From assembly GCF_003254705.1 (NCBI RefSeq), contig NZ_QFYR01000002.1, forward strand, positions 1 to 64,000: a stretch of DNA of 64,000 nt, written 5' to 3'. The notes under the pieces are model-generated. The model saw nothing but the letters and a program-made list of their open reading frames with translations, was not told the origin of the DNA and did not search any database. A program made the translations under genes and the position numbers. Source of the stretch: Phenylobacterium deserti. GTDB lineage: Bacteria > Pseudomonadota > Alphaproteobacteria > Caulobacterales > Caulobacteraceae. This document shows positions 16,364-25,265 of the stretch, piece by piece. Position 1 is the stretch's first letter; each line of letters opens with the position of its first letter.

Positions 16364-17866
16364 ATGGACCTCGACTTCGAAGCCTGCCGCCAAGCCTTCG
16401 TCACCCGCGACCCGCGGTTTGACGGACGCATCTTCTGCGGCGTCCGCAGCACGGGAATCTACTGCCGACCGGTCTGTCCGGCGCGCACGCCCAAGCCGGA
16501 GAACATGCGCTTCTTCCCCTCCGCAGCCGCTGCGCAGGAGGCCGGATTCCGCCCGTGCCTGCGCTGCCGTCCCGAGGCGTCGCCGGATCTAGGCGCCTGG
16601 CGGGGCACCTCCAATACGGTCTCTCGAGCTCTCGCCCTGATCGAAGCTGGGGCTTTGGACGGCGGGGACGTGGACGCGCTCGGCGATCGGGTCGGCGTTG
16701 GTGAGCGTCAGTTGCGTCGGCTGTTCAAGCAGCACCTGGGCGCTTCGCCAGTCGCCGTGGCTCAGACGCGCCGCGTCCTCCTTGCCAAGCAGCTGATCCA
16801 GGAGACGCGCCTTCCGATGGCTGAGGTGGCGCTGGCGTCCGGCTTCGGCAGCGTGCGACGCTTCAACGAGAATTTTCAGCAGCTGTTCGGTCGCCCGCCA
16901 GGCGCCCTGCGCCGATCGCGCGGGCAGGAGGTGAGCGCCGGGAGAGCCGGGGTCACTGTACGTCTGGCCTACCGCGCGCCCTACGATTGGGAGCAGGTGA
17001 TCGGCTTTCTGGCCGCCCGCGCCATCCCAGGCGTGGAAACGGTTTCAGCCCGCCGCTACGCGCGCTCCTTGGAGGTGGACGGCGCACGTGGCGTGGTCGT
17101 CGTGGAGCCCGGCGACGGCGACTACCTGATCGCCCACATTCGTTTTCCGAAGCTGCAGGCCTTGCCGGCGGTGATCGCGCGCGTCCGACGGGTGTTCGAC
17201 CTGACTGCGGATCCAGCTCGCATTGGCGCTCACCTGAGCCGGGACGCTGATCTCGCGCCCTTGGTCGCAGCAAGGCCGGGGCTGCGAGCGCCCGGAGCGT
17301 GGGACGGTTTCGAGCTCGCGGTGCGAGCCATTCTTGGGCAGCAGATCACGGTGTCGGCCGCACGCAATCTGGCGGCCCGACTAGCGCAGGCCTATGGCGA
17401 GCCACTCGACGACCCCGCAGCCGAAGAGCTCGGGCTGTCGCGCCTGTTCCCTCAGCCGGGCCGCCTACTCGGGCAGGAAATCGCCGCTTTGGGCATGCCG
17501 CGAGCCCGGGCTGCAGCCCTGCAGGGTCTCGCGCAGACCGTCGCGAGCGATCCTTCGATCTTCACGCCGCGAGCTGACCTGGAAAGCGCCGTTTCTGTTC
17601 TTCGTGCGCTTCCAGGGATCGGCGAATGGACGGCGCAGTACATCGCCCTGCGCGAGCTGCGCGAGCCGGACGCCTTCCCGCAAGCCGACGTCGCCCTGCT
17701 GCGGATGCTGCCGAAGCCCGACGGCGCCCGACCGACGCCAGCCGAACTGCTTGCCCGCGCCGAAGGGTGGCGGCCCTGGCGCGCCTACGCCGCCCAGCAT
17801 CTGTGGGCCGCTGACGCGGCTCAACCCAAGCCCCAGAGGAAGTCCGATGAACGAGCCGCTGCCTGA
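16364..17866 (+). CDS. Ada-type regulator fused to AlkA 3-methyladenine DNA glycosylase
   Basis: A 500-residue fusion for sensing and repairing alkylated DNA. Residues 1-80 form the Ada zinc domain (Cys34 and Cys38 in IYCRPVC, and the RPCLRC pair), in which Cys34 should accept a methyl group from phosphotriesters. An AraC-type helix-turn-helix region follows (to about 180; GFGSVRRFNENFQQLFGRPP). The last 300 residues are AlkA: helix-hairpin-helix LPGIGEWTAQYIALR and the catalytic aspartate in DAFPQADVALL. The ATG at 16364 gives the normal Ada start; an upstream GTG at 16349 is less likely. It overlaps ogt by 20 bases, so sensing, base excision and direct reversal are expressed together. Confidence 0.93.
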   Translation: MDLDFEACRQAFVTRDPRFDGRIFCGVRSTGIYCRPVCPARTPKPENMRFFPSAAAAQEAGFRPCLRCRPEASPDLGAWRGTSNTVSRALALIEAGALDGGDVDALGDRVGVGERQLRRLFKQHLGASPVAVAQTRRVLLAKQLIQETRLPMAEVALASGFGSVRRFNENFQQLFGRPPGALRRSRGQEVSAGRAGVTVRLAYRAPYDWEQVIGFLAARAIPGVETVSARRYARSLEVDGARGVVVVEPGDGDYLIAHIRFPKLQALPAVIARVRRVFDLTADPARIGAHLSRDADLAPLVAARPGLRAPGAWDGFELAVRAILGQQITVSAARNLAARLAQAYGEPLDDPAAEELGLSRLFPQPGRLLGQEIAALGMPRARAAALQGLAQTVASDPSIFTPRADLESAVSVLRALPGIGEWTAQYIALRELREPDAFPQADVALLRMLPKPDGARPTPAELLARAEGWRPWRAYAAQHLWAADAAQPKPQRKSDERAAA

Positions 17867-18380
17867 CACCCTGATCCTGGATCGGCTCGACACACCGATC
17901 GGCACGGCGATCGTCGTGACCGATGAGGCGGGCGTGCTGCGGGCCTTCAACTGGACCGATTACGAGGAGCGCATGAACGCGTGGATCTCGCGCCGCTACC
18001 CTGGCGCGGCCGTTCGTGCTGGCCGCTCCCCAATTCGTGCGGCCCTTGAGGCTTACTTCGCCGGCGAAGTGAAAGCGCTGGAGCGGCTTGCCTGGGCCGC
18101 GATCGGGACCAGCTTCCAACGACAGGTCTGGACCGCCCTGTGCCAGATTCCGACAGGCGAGACCTGGAGCTATGCGCGACTAGCGCAGGCGGTGGGTCGG
18201 CCAACCGCCGTGCGGGCGGTCGGACTGGCCAATGGCTCAAACCCCGTGGCGCTCGTTGTACCCTGCCATCGGGTCATCGGCTCCAACGGAACTCTGACGG
18301 GCTATGGCGGCGGCTTGCCTCGCAAGCGTTGGCTTCTCGCCCACGAAGGCGCAAGCTTCCGGGATCAGATGGCCGCCTAA
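17847..18380 (+). CDS. ogt: Methylated-DNA--protein-cysteine methyltransferase
   Basis: A 177-residue suicide repair enzyme that takes alkyl groups from O6-methylguanine and O4-methylthymine. The acceptor is Cys140 in VVPCHRVIGSNG, preceded by the arginine finger region (RAVGLANGSNP) and the helix-turn-helix that flips the base (TGETWSYARLAQAVGRP). The start ATG at 17847 has AGAGGAAG well placed and lies inside the end of the Ada-AlkA gene. The N-terminal domain is degenerate, as in other Ogt/MGMT proteins. Confidence 0.95.
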   Translation: MNEPLPDTLILDRLDTPIGTAIVVTDEAGVLRAFNWTDYEERMNAWISRRYPGAAVRAGRSPIRAALEAYFAGEVKALERLAWAAIGTSFQRQVWTALCQIPTGETWSYARLAQAVGRPTAVRAVGLANGSNPVALVVPCHRVIGSNGTLTGYGGGLPRKRWLLAHEGASFRDQMAA

Positions 18381-18494
18381 ACCTGTATAATTGTTAGGCG
18401 GTTCAGAGGTCGTCCTAGCCGTCGGCGCGTTGCGTCATTGCGTGCGGGCGGCCTGGGTCCGAGCGTTCCCGGTAGAACTTCGGGAGTTCAGCTC

Positions 18495-20054
18495 ATGGGT
18501 CTTTCGCGTCGCGCGTTTCTGGAACGGGTCGGCAAGGCGGGCGGCTACGGCGCGCTGTATGTGACCATGCAGGGCATGGGCCTGCTGGCGACTCCGAAGG
18601 CCTATGCCGCCCCGAACCTGCCGGCGGGGTCAGGCAAGGGCGTCAAGGTTGCGGTTCTGGGCGCCGGCGTCGCCGGTCTGGTGGCCGCGTACGAGCTTCG
18701 CAAGGCTGGCTACGAAGTCACGGTCTTGGAGGCCCGCCAGCGTCCAGGCGGCCGGGCCTGGAGCGTTCGGGGCGGCGACCGCATCCAGCAGATCGGGCGG
18801 CCTGACCAGACGGTGGATTGGGAGAGCGGCCGCCACCATTACTTCAACGCAGGTCCGGCCCGGATTCCGCAGACCCACCGCGCCATCCTTAGCTACTGCC
18901 GCGACCTTGGCGTGCCGCTCGAGGTGATGGTCAACGGCAACCGCATGGCCAAGCTGGATTTTGGCGGCAAGGTGGTGACCAACGGCCAAGCGACGAACGA
19001 CACGCGCGGCGCCTTCGCCGAGCTGCTGTCCAAGGCCATCAGCCGCGGCTCGCTCGACCAAGAGCTCACGCCCGCCGACAAGCAGGCCCTGCTGGGCTAT
19101 CTCGGGTTCTATGGCGACCTGAACCCTGAGCGCATGTACGCCGGCTCGGTCCGCTCCACCTTCAAGGATCCGCCCGGCGGCTATCTCCATCCGCCCAGCT
19201 CGGGCGAGCCGCTGCGGCTGAAGGACATGATGCAGTCGCGCTTCTGGGGCGCGTCGCTGATCTTCGAAGAGATCAGCGAGATGCAGGCCACGATGCTGCA
19301 GCCGGTGGGCGGCATGGATCGAATTTCCTATGCGCTCTACGAGCAGGTGAAGCCGGCGGTGAAGTTCGGCGCCGAGGTGAAGGAGATCCGGCGCCGCGGG
19401 AAGGGCGTGCGGATCGCCTATGTGGACGCTGGCGGAGCTCAGCGCCTCGACGCCGACTACGCCATTGTGACCATCCCTGTGCCGGTGCTGCGCAAGATCA
19501 CCGCCGATTTTAGCCCGGCTGTGCAGAAGGCTCTGGCCAACACGCAATATCACGAGGGCACCAAGGTCGCCTGGCAAACACGTCGGTTCTGGGAGCAAGA
19601 CGACTTCCAGTATGGCGGTCTCGGGTGGACCGAAGAGCCGAGCGAGCTGGTTTGGTATCCGTCGGGCGGATTCGGGGAGAAGACCGGGATTCTGGTGGGC
19701 GCCTACTCGATCGGGTTCTCAGGGCCCGAGAACCCGCGGAAATTCGCGGCGATGAGCTTTGACGAGCGTTTCGCCGTCTCCAGGCGCGTCATCGAGAAGT
19801 TCCACCCCGGACGAGGCCGTGAGCTCGGCAAACCAGTCACCGTCGCCTGGGACCAGACACCCTACAGCGAAGGCGTGGCGGTCAGTTGGGAAGAGGCTCA
19901 GCGGACTACCGACTACGCAACCCTGTGCAGGCCGGACGGGCCATTCTTCTTCGCCGGCGAACACCTCAGCTACATCAACGCCTGGCAGGAAGGCGCGGCG
20001 CTTTCCAGCCACGAAGCCATCAAGCTGCTGCAGGCGCGGGTGTCCGCGGCTTAG
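18495..20054 (+). CDS. Flavin-dependent amine oxidase, probably exported
   Basis: A 519-residue FAD enzyme. The N-terminus LSRRAFLERVGKAGG is a twin-arginine-type signal, followed by a hydrophobic stretch and AYA near residue 38, so it is probably exported folded by Tat. The dinucleotide fold is VAVLGAGVAGLVAAYELRKAG with the GG motif PGGRAW. The C-terminal FAD contact region is FFFAGEHLSYINAWQEGAALS. Relatives include monoamine and L-amino-acid oxidases and putrescine oxidases; substrate is not evident. Start chosen at the ATG with GGGAG eleven bases upstream. Its stop interlocks with the convergent TVP38 gene on TTAG. Confidence 0.87.
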   Translation: MGLSRRAFLERVGKAGGYGALYVTMQGMGLLATPKAYAAPNLPAGSGKGVKVAVLGAGVAGLVAAYELRKAGYEVTVLEARQRPGGRAWSVRGGDRIQQIGRPDQTVDWESGRHHYFNAGPARIPQTHRAILSYCRDLGVPLEVMVNGNRMAKLDFGGKVVTNGQATNDTRGAFAELLSKAISRGSLDQELTPADKQALLGYLGFYGDLNPERMYAGSVRSTFKDPPGGYLHPPSSGEPLRLKDMMQSRFWGASLIFEEISEMQATMLQPVGGMDRISYALYEQVKPAVKFGAEVKEIRRRGKGVRIAYVDAGGAQRLDADYAIVTIPVPVLRKITADFSPAVQKALANTQYHEGTKVAWQTRRFWEQDDFQYGGLGWTEEPSELVWYPSGGFGEKTGILVGAYSIGFSGPENPRKFAAMSFDERFAVSRRVIEKFHPGRGRELGKPVTVAWDQTPYSEGVAVSWEEAQRTTDYATLCRPDGPFFFAGEHLSYINAWQEGAALSSHEAIKLLQARVSAA

Positions 20055-20809
20055 GGGCGGCGTCGGCGCAGCCGACTGACAACCAGCGGAGCGAGGGAGA
20101 GCAGCGCCAGAGCGGTGAGCGATCCGAGCACGGCGGGCGAATGCAACGCGGCGGCTACCGCGTGCTCCGAGTTCACCGACCGGCCCAAGCCCGAGCCCAG
20201 GCTGGCGTAGATGAAGGACGTCGGCACCGCGCCGACGGCAGTCGCGCCGGCATAGGCGCGGATCGGCGCCGCCGCGAGCCCAGCTGCGATGTTCACGAGG
20301 GAGAAGGGAAACAGCGGGATTAGCCGCATGGTGAGGATGTAGCTGAAGGCGTTCTCGCCGAAACCGTTCATCACCTTGCGCATTCGCGGGTCGCGCTTGG
20401 CGCGAGCCAACAAGGAAGGCGCCAGTGCGGTCCTCGCGGCGAGGTAGGTGAGCACCGCCGCAGCCGTCGCGCCGACCACCGTCGCAGCGCCGCCGACTGC
20501 AGCGCCGAACAGCACGCCGCCTGACAAGGTCATCATTAGGGCGACGGGCAGGCAGGCGCCGGTGAGCAGGGCGAACACCACGACGTAGATGAACACGGCC
20601 AGCACCGGAGCGGCGTCCACCCGAGCCTGAAGACTCTCCAGCCGGGCAGGGGAGATCTGTTCCAGCAGACCCATGCGCCACGCCCCGAAAGCGACCAGCA
20701 GGAGCAGGCCGGCCAGGACGAATCTCGGCGCCAAGCTAGCCAAGGCCCGTGGCGCGCGGTCATCCTCCAGTTGCCCTGGATGGCTCAACTCGTCAGCACG
20801 TCTGTCCAA
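20051..20809 (-). CDS. TVP38/TMEM64 (DedA superfamily) membrane protein
   Basis: A 252-residue inner-membrane protein with about six hydrophobic segments. The central region LSGGVLFGAAVGGAATVVGATAAAVLTYLAAR and the motif FSYILTMRLIPLFPFSLVNIAAGL are the SNARE-associated/VTT signature. Such proteins act as lipid scramblases or undecaprenyl-phosphate carriers in related families; the exact role here is unknown. The start appears to be TTG at 20809, supported by GAGGGA seven bases upstream; the first ATG in frame would cut into the first membrane helix. Confidence 0.86.
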   Translation of the reverse strand: MDRRADELSHPGQLEDDRAPRALASLAPRFVLAGLLLLVAFGAWRMGLLEQISPARLESLQARVDAAPVLAVFIYVVVFALLTGACLPVALMMTLSGGVLFGAAVGGAATVVGATAAAVLTYLAARTALAPSLLARAKRDPRMRKVMNGFGENAFSYILTMRLIPLFPFSLVNIAAGLAAAPIRAYAGATAVGAVPTSFIYASLGSGLGRSVNSEHAVAAALHSPAVLGSLTALALLSLAPLVVSRLRRRRP

Positions 20810-20884
20810 ATGCGCGTCCCTCAGCCTAAGGACCTTCTGCCAAGTCCCAGGCTTGTCCAGATCAAAGTCGGAGCGGCGCGGCGG

Positions 20885-20902
20885 TTCAGCAACATTGCTG
20901 AA
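20885..20902. promoter_or_regulatory. Perfect 18-bp palindrome, probable operator
   Basis: TTCAGCAA-CA-TTGCTGAA has two perfect 8-base arms around a 2-base centre. It lies in the 174-base gap between the TVP38 gene (minus) and the small ORF at 20984 (plus), where an operator for a dimeric regulator would be expected. There is no T-tract, and a 2-base loop makes a terminator unlikely. Confidence 0.55.
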
Positions 20903-20983
20903 AATTCATCTCAGGGTCATGGAGACGCGCCAGCACATGACGTATAACGTTGGTCGACGGAATCGAGAGCACGAGGCAGGGAG

Positions 20984-21199
20984 ATGGCTTTCTCGACATT
21001 GACTGAGATGGTCGCTGCCGTTGTCGTGCATTCGTCCGCGGCCGCCATGTGCCATTTCGGCGTCAGCCTCGAAGCTGCGCAGCCGGAACGGGTTCAACCT
21101 GCGCCGCAGCGTGTGATCGCCCGCAGCCCTCGGAAGATCGAGAAGATCGCGGTGGATGGGCCCTCGTCTAATCGGCGGGCACCCGAAGCTCGGGCCTGA
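20984..21199 (+). CDS. Small protein of unknown function
   Basis: A 71-residue ORF beginning MAFSTLTEMVAAVVVHSSAAAMCHFGVSLE, with a hydrophobic first half and a basic, proline-rich second half. A purine-rich AGGCAGGGAG directly precedes the ATG, although spacing is tight. No family is recognised. It lies between the palindrome at 20885-20902 and tipN. The hydrophobic N-terminus could be a membrane segment. Existence is plausible but not certain. Confidence 0.45.
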   Translation: MAFSTLTEMVAAVVVHSSAAAMCHFGVSLEAAQPERVQPAPQRVIARSPRKIEKIAVDGPSSNRRAPEARA

Positions 21200-21373
21200 G
21201 CGTCAGGCGCCGTTCGCGTCTGAACCTCTTGTCGCAACGCATTGCGTCGGCGCGACATTCCACGTCCAACCTGAGCTGAGTCGAGCTCGCCTGTTTGCGT
21301 CGCCTGCCATCGCAGGTAATCCTTGCCGTTGGAGACGCGGGCGCGGGGACGGGCGCGATCTCGTGCGGAGTGG

Positions 21374-24205
21374 ATGGCGGGCATGAAGATCAGGAAGCGG
21401 CGTCAGCCGTTGGATTTCGGGGCGTCCAGCGACACCGGAGCGGACACGCAGACCGCCTTTGAGCCCGCACCGCTGATCGATCAACCGATGATGGCCCGCA
21501 TGGCCACCTCTTCCGAGCTGGATGCGCCCATAGCGTCGCCATCGTTCGCAACACCCGTGGCCGCCCCCAAGACGCCGCAGCCCGCACTTCGCGACGCCCA
21601 GCCGCCGGCGCCGCTTGCTGAGGACGTCTACGAAGCTCCGTCGGGCTGGCCGATCTACCTGACGGCCCTTGCGGTCTCCGTTCTTTGGGCGCTTGCGCCG
21701 CTGGCCTATGCGGTGGGCTACCGGAACCGTGTGGAGCCGTTCACGGACGACGCCTTCGCGATGGCTGTGTTCGTGCTTCTGGCGGTCGGGCCAGCGGCCT
21801 TCGTTTTCGGCGCGGCCTACATGATCCGCCAAGGCCAGAAGCTGGCGGCGGAAAGCCGGCGGGCGAAGGCGATGGCCGAGACCATGCTCGCGCCGGCGCT
21901 CAGCGCCGCAGCCGAAGCAGGCGACGTCGTCCAAGGCGTCCGCGAGGAGATACTTCGCGCCGGCGCCGCCGCGGACGAAGCGCGTGAAACCCTGCTGGCC
22001 CTCAGCCGAGCGCTGGCCTCCGAAGCCGAACGCCTCTCCGAGACGACACAGAATTCGGTGCGCACGGCTAACGAACTCGCCGGCACGCTTGGCCGGGAAC
22101 GCACCGAAATGCAGGGGCTGGCCCACACGCTCGATGCTCAGGCCACCCGTGTGGCCGACTCCATCACGCAGCAGGCGCGGATGGTCGCCGAGGCGTCCGA
22201 GCTGGCCGAGACCCAGCTGCGTGAGGCTGAAGCCGCCCTGTCGGCGCGGGCCGCCGATTTGGCCGCCGCCGCCAGCGAAGCGGGAGACGCCGCCCGAACC
22301 GCTGGAGAGGACCTGGTTCGCCACATCGCACGGCTGGAGACGGCCGGCGTCGGTGTCTCGGAGCAGATCCGCGCCGTGGAAAGCGGGCTGTCGGAGCAGC
22401 GGGCGGCGCTGATCACCCTGTCGCACGCGCTGCGCGCCGATCACGAGTCCTTCTCCGACGAGGCCGACGCCCACGCCACCCGCCTTGCCGACTTCATCTC
22501 GCAAGCCCGGCTGTCGGCGATGGAGATGAGCGATCGCGCTTCCAAGGGCGGCGAGACCCTGAAGGCGCTGATGGCGGACGCGGCCGAGCAGTTCCGCGAG
22601 TTGGCCCAGACGGCCCACGCCGAGCGCGAGGAGTTCGGTCAGTCCACCCATCAGTCGCTCGAGGCGGTCTCCCAAGCCGCGGCCCGCGAGCGAGCCGAGC
22701 TGGAGGCGCAGACCCGCGCCGCGATTGCAGCCCTCCACCACGCAGCCGAGGAGACGCGCGAAGCGGCGTCGCGGCACGCCGCCATGGCGCGCGAGCAGGT
22801 GGACCAGCTATCCGAAGCCGCCTTTGCGGCGGGCCAGAAGGCGAACCAGGTCTTCGAAGCGCGCCTCGAAGAGGCGAGGGCGCTGGTGCAGCAGTCCTCG
22901 CAAATGGTCGAGCAGGCCGGCGCCGCAACCGCCCGCAAGCTGGACGAGGGCGCCTCGGCGGCCCGTGCGACGCTCCAGGAACTGGAGACAATGTTCGCTC
23001 GCCTGGAAGAGCGGACACGTCAGATGCCCGCGTCCGCTCGCGCTCAAGCTGAGCAGGTGCGCGCCGCGCTGGCCCACGGCATGGACGAGCTGATGCAGCA
23101 CGCCCATCGCACGGCGGCGGAAGCGCAAGCGATCGATGCGGCGTTCCAGGAGCGGGTCCGTCGCAACTTCGACATGCTGAGCGAGGCGGTGCGCCTGATG
23201 GGCACGGTGGCGGCCGCGCCTGCCGGCGCCGCGCCGCTCTCAGCTCCGCTCCAGCCTGCGCCTGTTGCACCCACCACGCGTGTGGCGGCGCCGCCTCCGC
23301 CGCCCACACCGCCTCCGCCGGCAGTCGATCCTGCGCCGGTCGTCGAACCGCAGGCCGTGGCGCCGACGGCAGCATCCGCCAGCATGGCCGCGCCGCTGCG
23401 CGCGCCTCTGTCCGGAGCCGCTGGCCGCACCACCTTCCGTGCGGCTTATCAGGCGCCGACGCTGCGGCCTGCACCTCCGCCGCCGCCTGCGGCGGAGCCT
23501 GAGCCTCCGGAGCCCGAGCCCGTCGCATCTATCACGTCCGCCTCTGGCGCTATCGAACCGGACGAGCCGGAGCTTGAACTTGAAGACCTGGTCGTGCCTT
23601 CGCCCACGAGTTCGACGGCCGATCGCTCGCAAGCCGATCCTGCCGAGCAGATCGGCTTGCGCCCCCGACTGAAGCTGACGCCGACTGCAAGCGATCAGGA
23701 GTTCTCCTCCATCTTCGAAGCCGCAGGTGGGCCTCCTCAGGCCACGCGCGCGGCCGCTGAAACCGAGGACGAGGAGGAGGGGGGCGAGACCTGGACTTGG
23801 AAGGATCTCCTGGCGTCGATCGACGGACCTGACGCAGGCGGCGGGGATGAGCCGATCGAAGCGGCGTTGGGCGCGGAACTTGCCCGTATGGGGGTGGAGC
23901 CGGATCGCCTGTTGCCGACTGGACGGATCGACGAGATCGCCGCGGCGGTCCAAAGCGGCGATCTCGATGGCGCCCGCCAAGTGGTGAAGCGGCTCGCACC
24001 GGCCGCCACGCGCCGCATCGTGCGCCGTCTTTTCACTGACGCTGACCTGCGCAATCAGGCCGAGACCTTCGTGCGCCGCTACCAGGCGGTTGTCGACGAC
24101 GCCGTGGTCCGTGATCCCGAGGGGTTCCTGATGGCGAGTCTGTTGGGCAGTGACGCGGGCCGGCTCTACCTGCTGCTCGACGCCGCGGTCGGCGACGCGG
24201 CCTGA
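21374..24205 (+). CDS. tipN: TipN-like cell-polarity protein
   Basis: A 943-residue protein with the layout of Caulobacter TipN, the membrane-anchored coiled-coil marker of the new cell pole that guides flagellum placement and partition-complex movement. A short basic start (MKIRKRRQPLDFG) is followed by two transmembrane helices at about 95-155 (IYLTALAVSVLWALAPLAYAV and AMAVFVLLAVGPAAFVFGA). Then come roughly 450 residues of alanine/glutamate-rich coiled coil, a proline-rich linker (PPPPPTPPPPAVDP) and a globular C-terminus of about 180 residues. ATGs at 21374 and 21383 are both plausible; the first has GGAG close by. Assignment rests on architecture and the N-terminal motif, without a database check. 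Confidence 0.75.
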   Translation: MAGMKIRKRRQPLDFGASSDTGADTQTAFEPAPLIDQPMMARMATSSELDAPIASPSFATPVAAPKTPQPALRDAQPPAPLAEDVYEAPSGWPIYLTALAVSVLWALAPLAYAVGYRNRVEPFTDDAFAMAVFVLLAVGPAAFVFGAAYMIRQGQKLAAESRRAKAMAETMLAPALSAAAEAGDVVQGVREEILRAGAAADEARETLLALSRALASEAERLSETTQNSVRTANELAGTLGRERTEMQGLAHTLDAQATRVADSITQQARMVAEASELAETQLREAEAALSARAADLAAAASEAGDAARTAGEDLVRHIARLETAGVGVSEQIRAVESGLSEQRAALITLSHALRADHESFSDEADAHATRLADFISQARLSAMEMSDRASKGGETLKALMADAAEQFRELAQTAHAEREEFGQSTHQSLEAVSQAAARERAELEAQTRAAIAALHHAAEETREAASRHAAMAREQVDQLSEAAFAAGQKANQVFEARLEEARALVQQSSQMVEQAGAATARKLDEGASAARATLQELETMFARLEERTRQMPASARAQAEQVRAALAHGMDELMQHAHRTAAEAQAIDAAFQERVRRNFDMLSEAVRLMGTVAAAPAGAAPLSAPLQPAPVAPTTRVAAPPPPPTPPPPAVDPAPVVEPQAVAPTAASASMAAPLRAPLSGAAGRTTFRAAYQAPTLRPAPPPPPAAEPEPPEPEPVASITSASGAIEPDEPELELEDLVVPSPTSSTADRSQADPAEQIGLRPRLKLTPTASDQEFSSIFEAAGGPPQATRAAAETEDEEEGGETWTWKDLLASIDGPDAGGGDEPIEAALGAELARMGVEPDRLLPTGRIDEIAAAVQSGDLDGARQVVKRLAPAATRRIVRRLFTDADLRNQAETFVRRYQAVVDDAVVRDPEGFLMASLLGSDAGRLYLLLDAAVGDAA

Positions 24206-24212
24206 CCACAGC

Positions 24213-25202
24213 GTGCGTGTGCCAGCGTCCCTGAACGCCCGGTCGGAGCGCTGGCCGATCGCCGGCGCATTCGTGATTGCACGCGGCGCCAAGACGGAAG
24301 CCGAGGTGGTCGTCGCCGAGGTGTCGGACGGCGCGTTCGCCGGTCGCGGCGAGGCGGTGCCCTATGCTCGCTACGGCGAAAGCGTGCAGGGCGTGCTCGC
24401 CCAACTGCAGTCGGTGACTGCTCAGATCGCGGAGGGTGCAGACCGGGCTGCTCTGCAGGACCTGCTGCCGCCTGGTGCGGCGCGCAACGCCCTCGACTGC
24501 GCCCTCTGGGACCTTGAAGCCAAGCGTGCGGGCGTTCGGGCTTGGCGCCTGGCGGGACGAGAACGCCTTGATCCCGTGAAGACCTGCCTCACCATCAGCC
24601 TGGGCGAGCCGCAAGCGATGGCCGAACAGGCGCGGGCGGTGGCGCGGTGGCCGATGCTGAAGCTGAAGATTGGCGGTCCAGATGACGTGAACGCCGTCGC
24701 TGCGGTGCGCGAGGCGGCGCCCCGCACAAGGCTTATCGTCGACGCCAACGAGGCCCTGACGTTCGAAGACCTCGTACGGCTTGCGCCCGATTTCGCCCGA
24801 CTGCAGGTCAAGCTCCTGGAGCAGCCGCTGGCTGTTGGCCAGGATGCGGAACTGGAAGGCTGGAACAGCCCCGTTCCGCTTTGCGCTGACGAGAGCCTGC
24901 ACACCCGGGCCGAATTGGCCGACTGTGCACGCCGTTATAGCTGCGTGAACATCAAGCTCGACAAGGCCGGCGGCCTCACTGAAGCGCTGGCCTTACGGGA
25001 GGCGGCGTTGGCCGCCGGGCTCGAGATCATGGTCGGGTGCATGGTCTCGACGTCGCTGGGCATCGCGCCGGCCTTGATCCCTGCCCAGGGCGCGCAATTC
25101 GTGGACCTAGATGGTGGGCTTCTGCTGGCTCGGGACCGACACCCCGGCCTGACCTACCTGGGCTCGTTGATCGAGCCGCCTCCGGTGGAGCTTTGGGGCT
25201 AA
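24213..25202 (+). CDS. dgcA: Dipeptide epimerase / N-acetyl-D-glutamate racemase-type enolase superfamily enzyme
   Basis: A 329-residue muconate-lactonizing subgroup enzyme of the L-Ala-D/L-Glu epimerase type, which works on murein-derived dipeptides or N-acetylated amino acids. The catalytic KxK is in MLKLKIGG, metal ligands lie in VDANEA, EQPL and ADES, and the second catalytic lysine is in NIKLDKAGG. The N-terminal capping domain is shortened, as in this subgroup. GTGs at 24213 and 24219 are the candidate starts, directly after the tipN stop, so the two genes are likely co-transcribed. The symbol follows the Caulobacter enzyme; substrate is not proven by sequence. Confidence 0.78.
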   Translation: MRVPASLNARSERWPIAGAFVIARGAKTEAEVVVAEVSDGAFAGRGEAVPYARYGESVQGVLAQLQSVTAQIAEGADRAALQDLLPPGAARNALDCALWDLEAKRAGVRAWRLAGRERLDPVKTCLTISLGEPQAMAEQARAVARWPMLKLKIGGPDDVNAVAAVREAAPRTRLIVDANEALTFEDLVRLAPDFARLQVKLLEQPLAVGQDAELEGWNSPVPLCADESLHTRAELADCARRYSCVNIKLDKAGGLTEALALREAALAAGLEIMVGCMVSTSLGIAPALIPAQGAQFVDLDGGLLLARDRHPGLTYLGSLIEPPPVELWG

Positions 25203-25205
25203 GCC

Positions 25206-25239
25206 AAAAAAGAAAAGGCGCGCTGGAGGCCAGCGCGCC
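25206..25239 (-). terminator. Rho-independent terminator downstream of opgH
   Basis: GGCGCGCTGG and CCAGCGCGCC form a perfect 10-bp stem with a 3-base loop (25217-25239). On the minus strand it is followed by TTTTCTTTTTT. It ends the opg operon; on the plus strand the T-tract (CTTCTTC) is weak, but the hairpin may also serve dgcA. Confidence 0.88.
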
Positions 25240-25265
25240 GGACCTTCTTCTGTCTGAAGCCAGGC

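Noticed and set aside
21203..22777. A 524-codon open frame on the minus strand.
   Set aside because: Antisense to the tipN N-terminal and coiled-coil region; no plausible start signal or domain.
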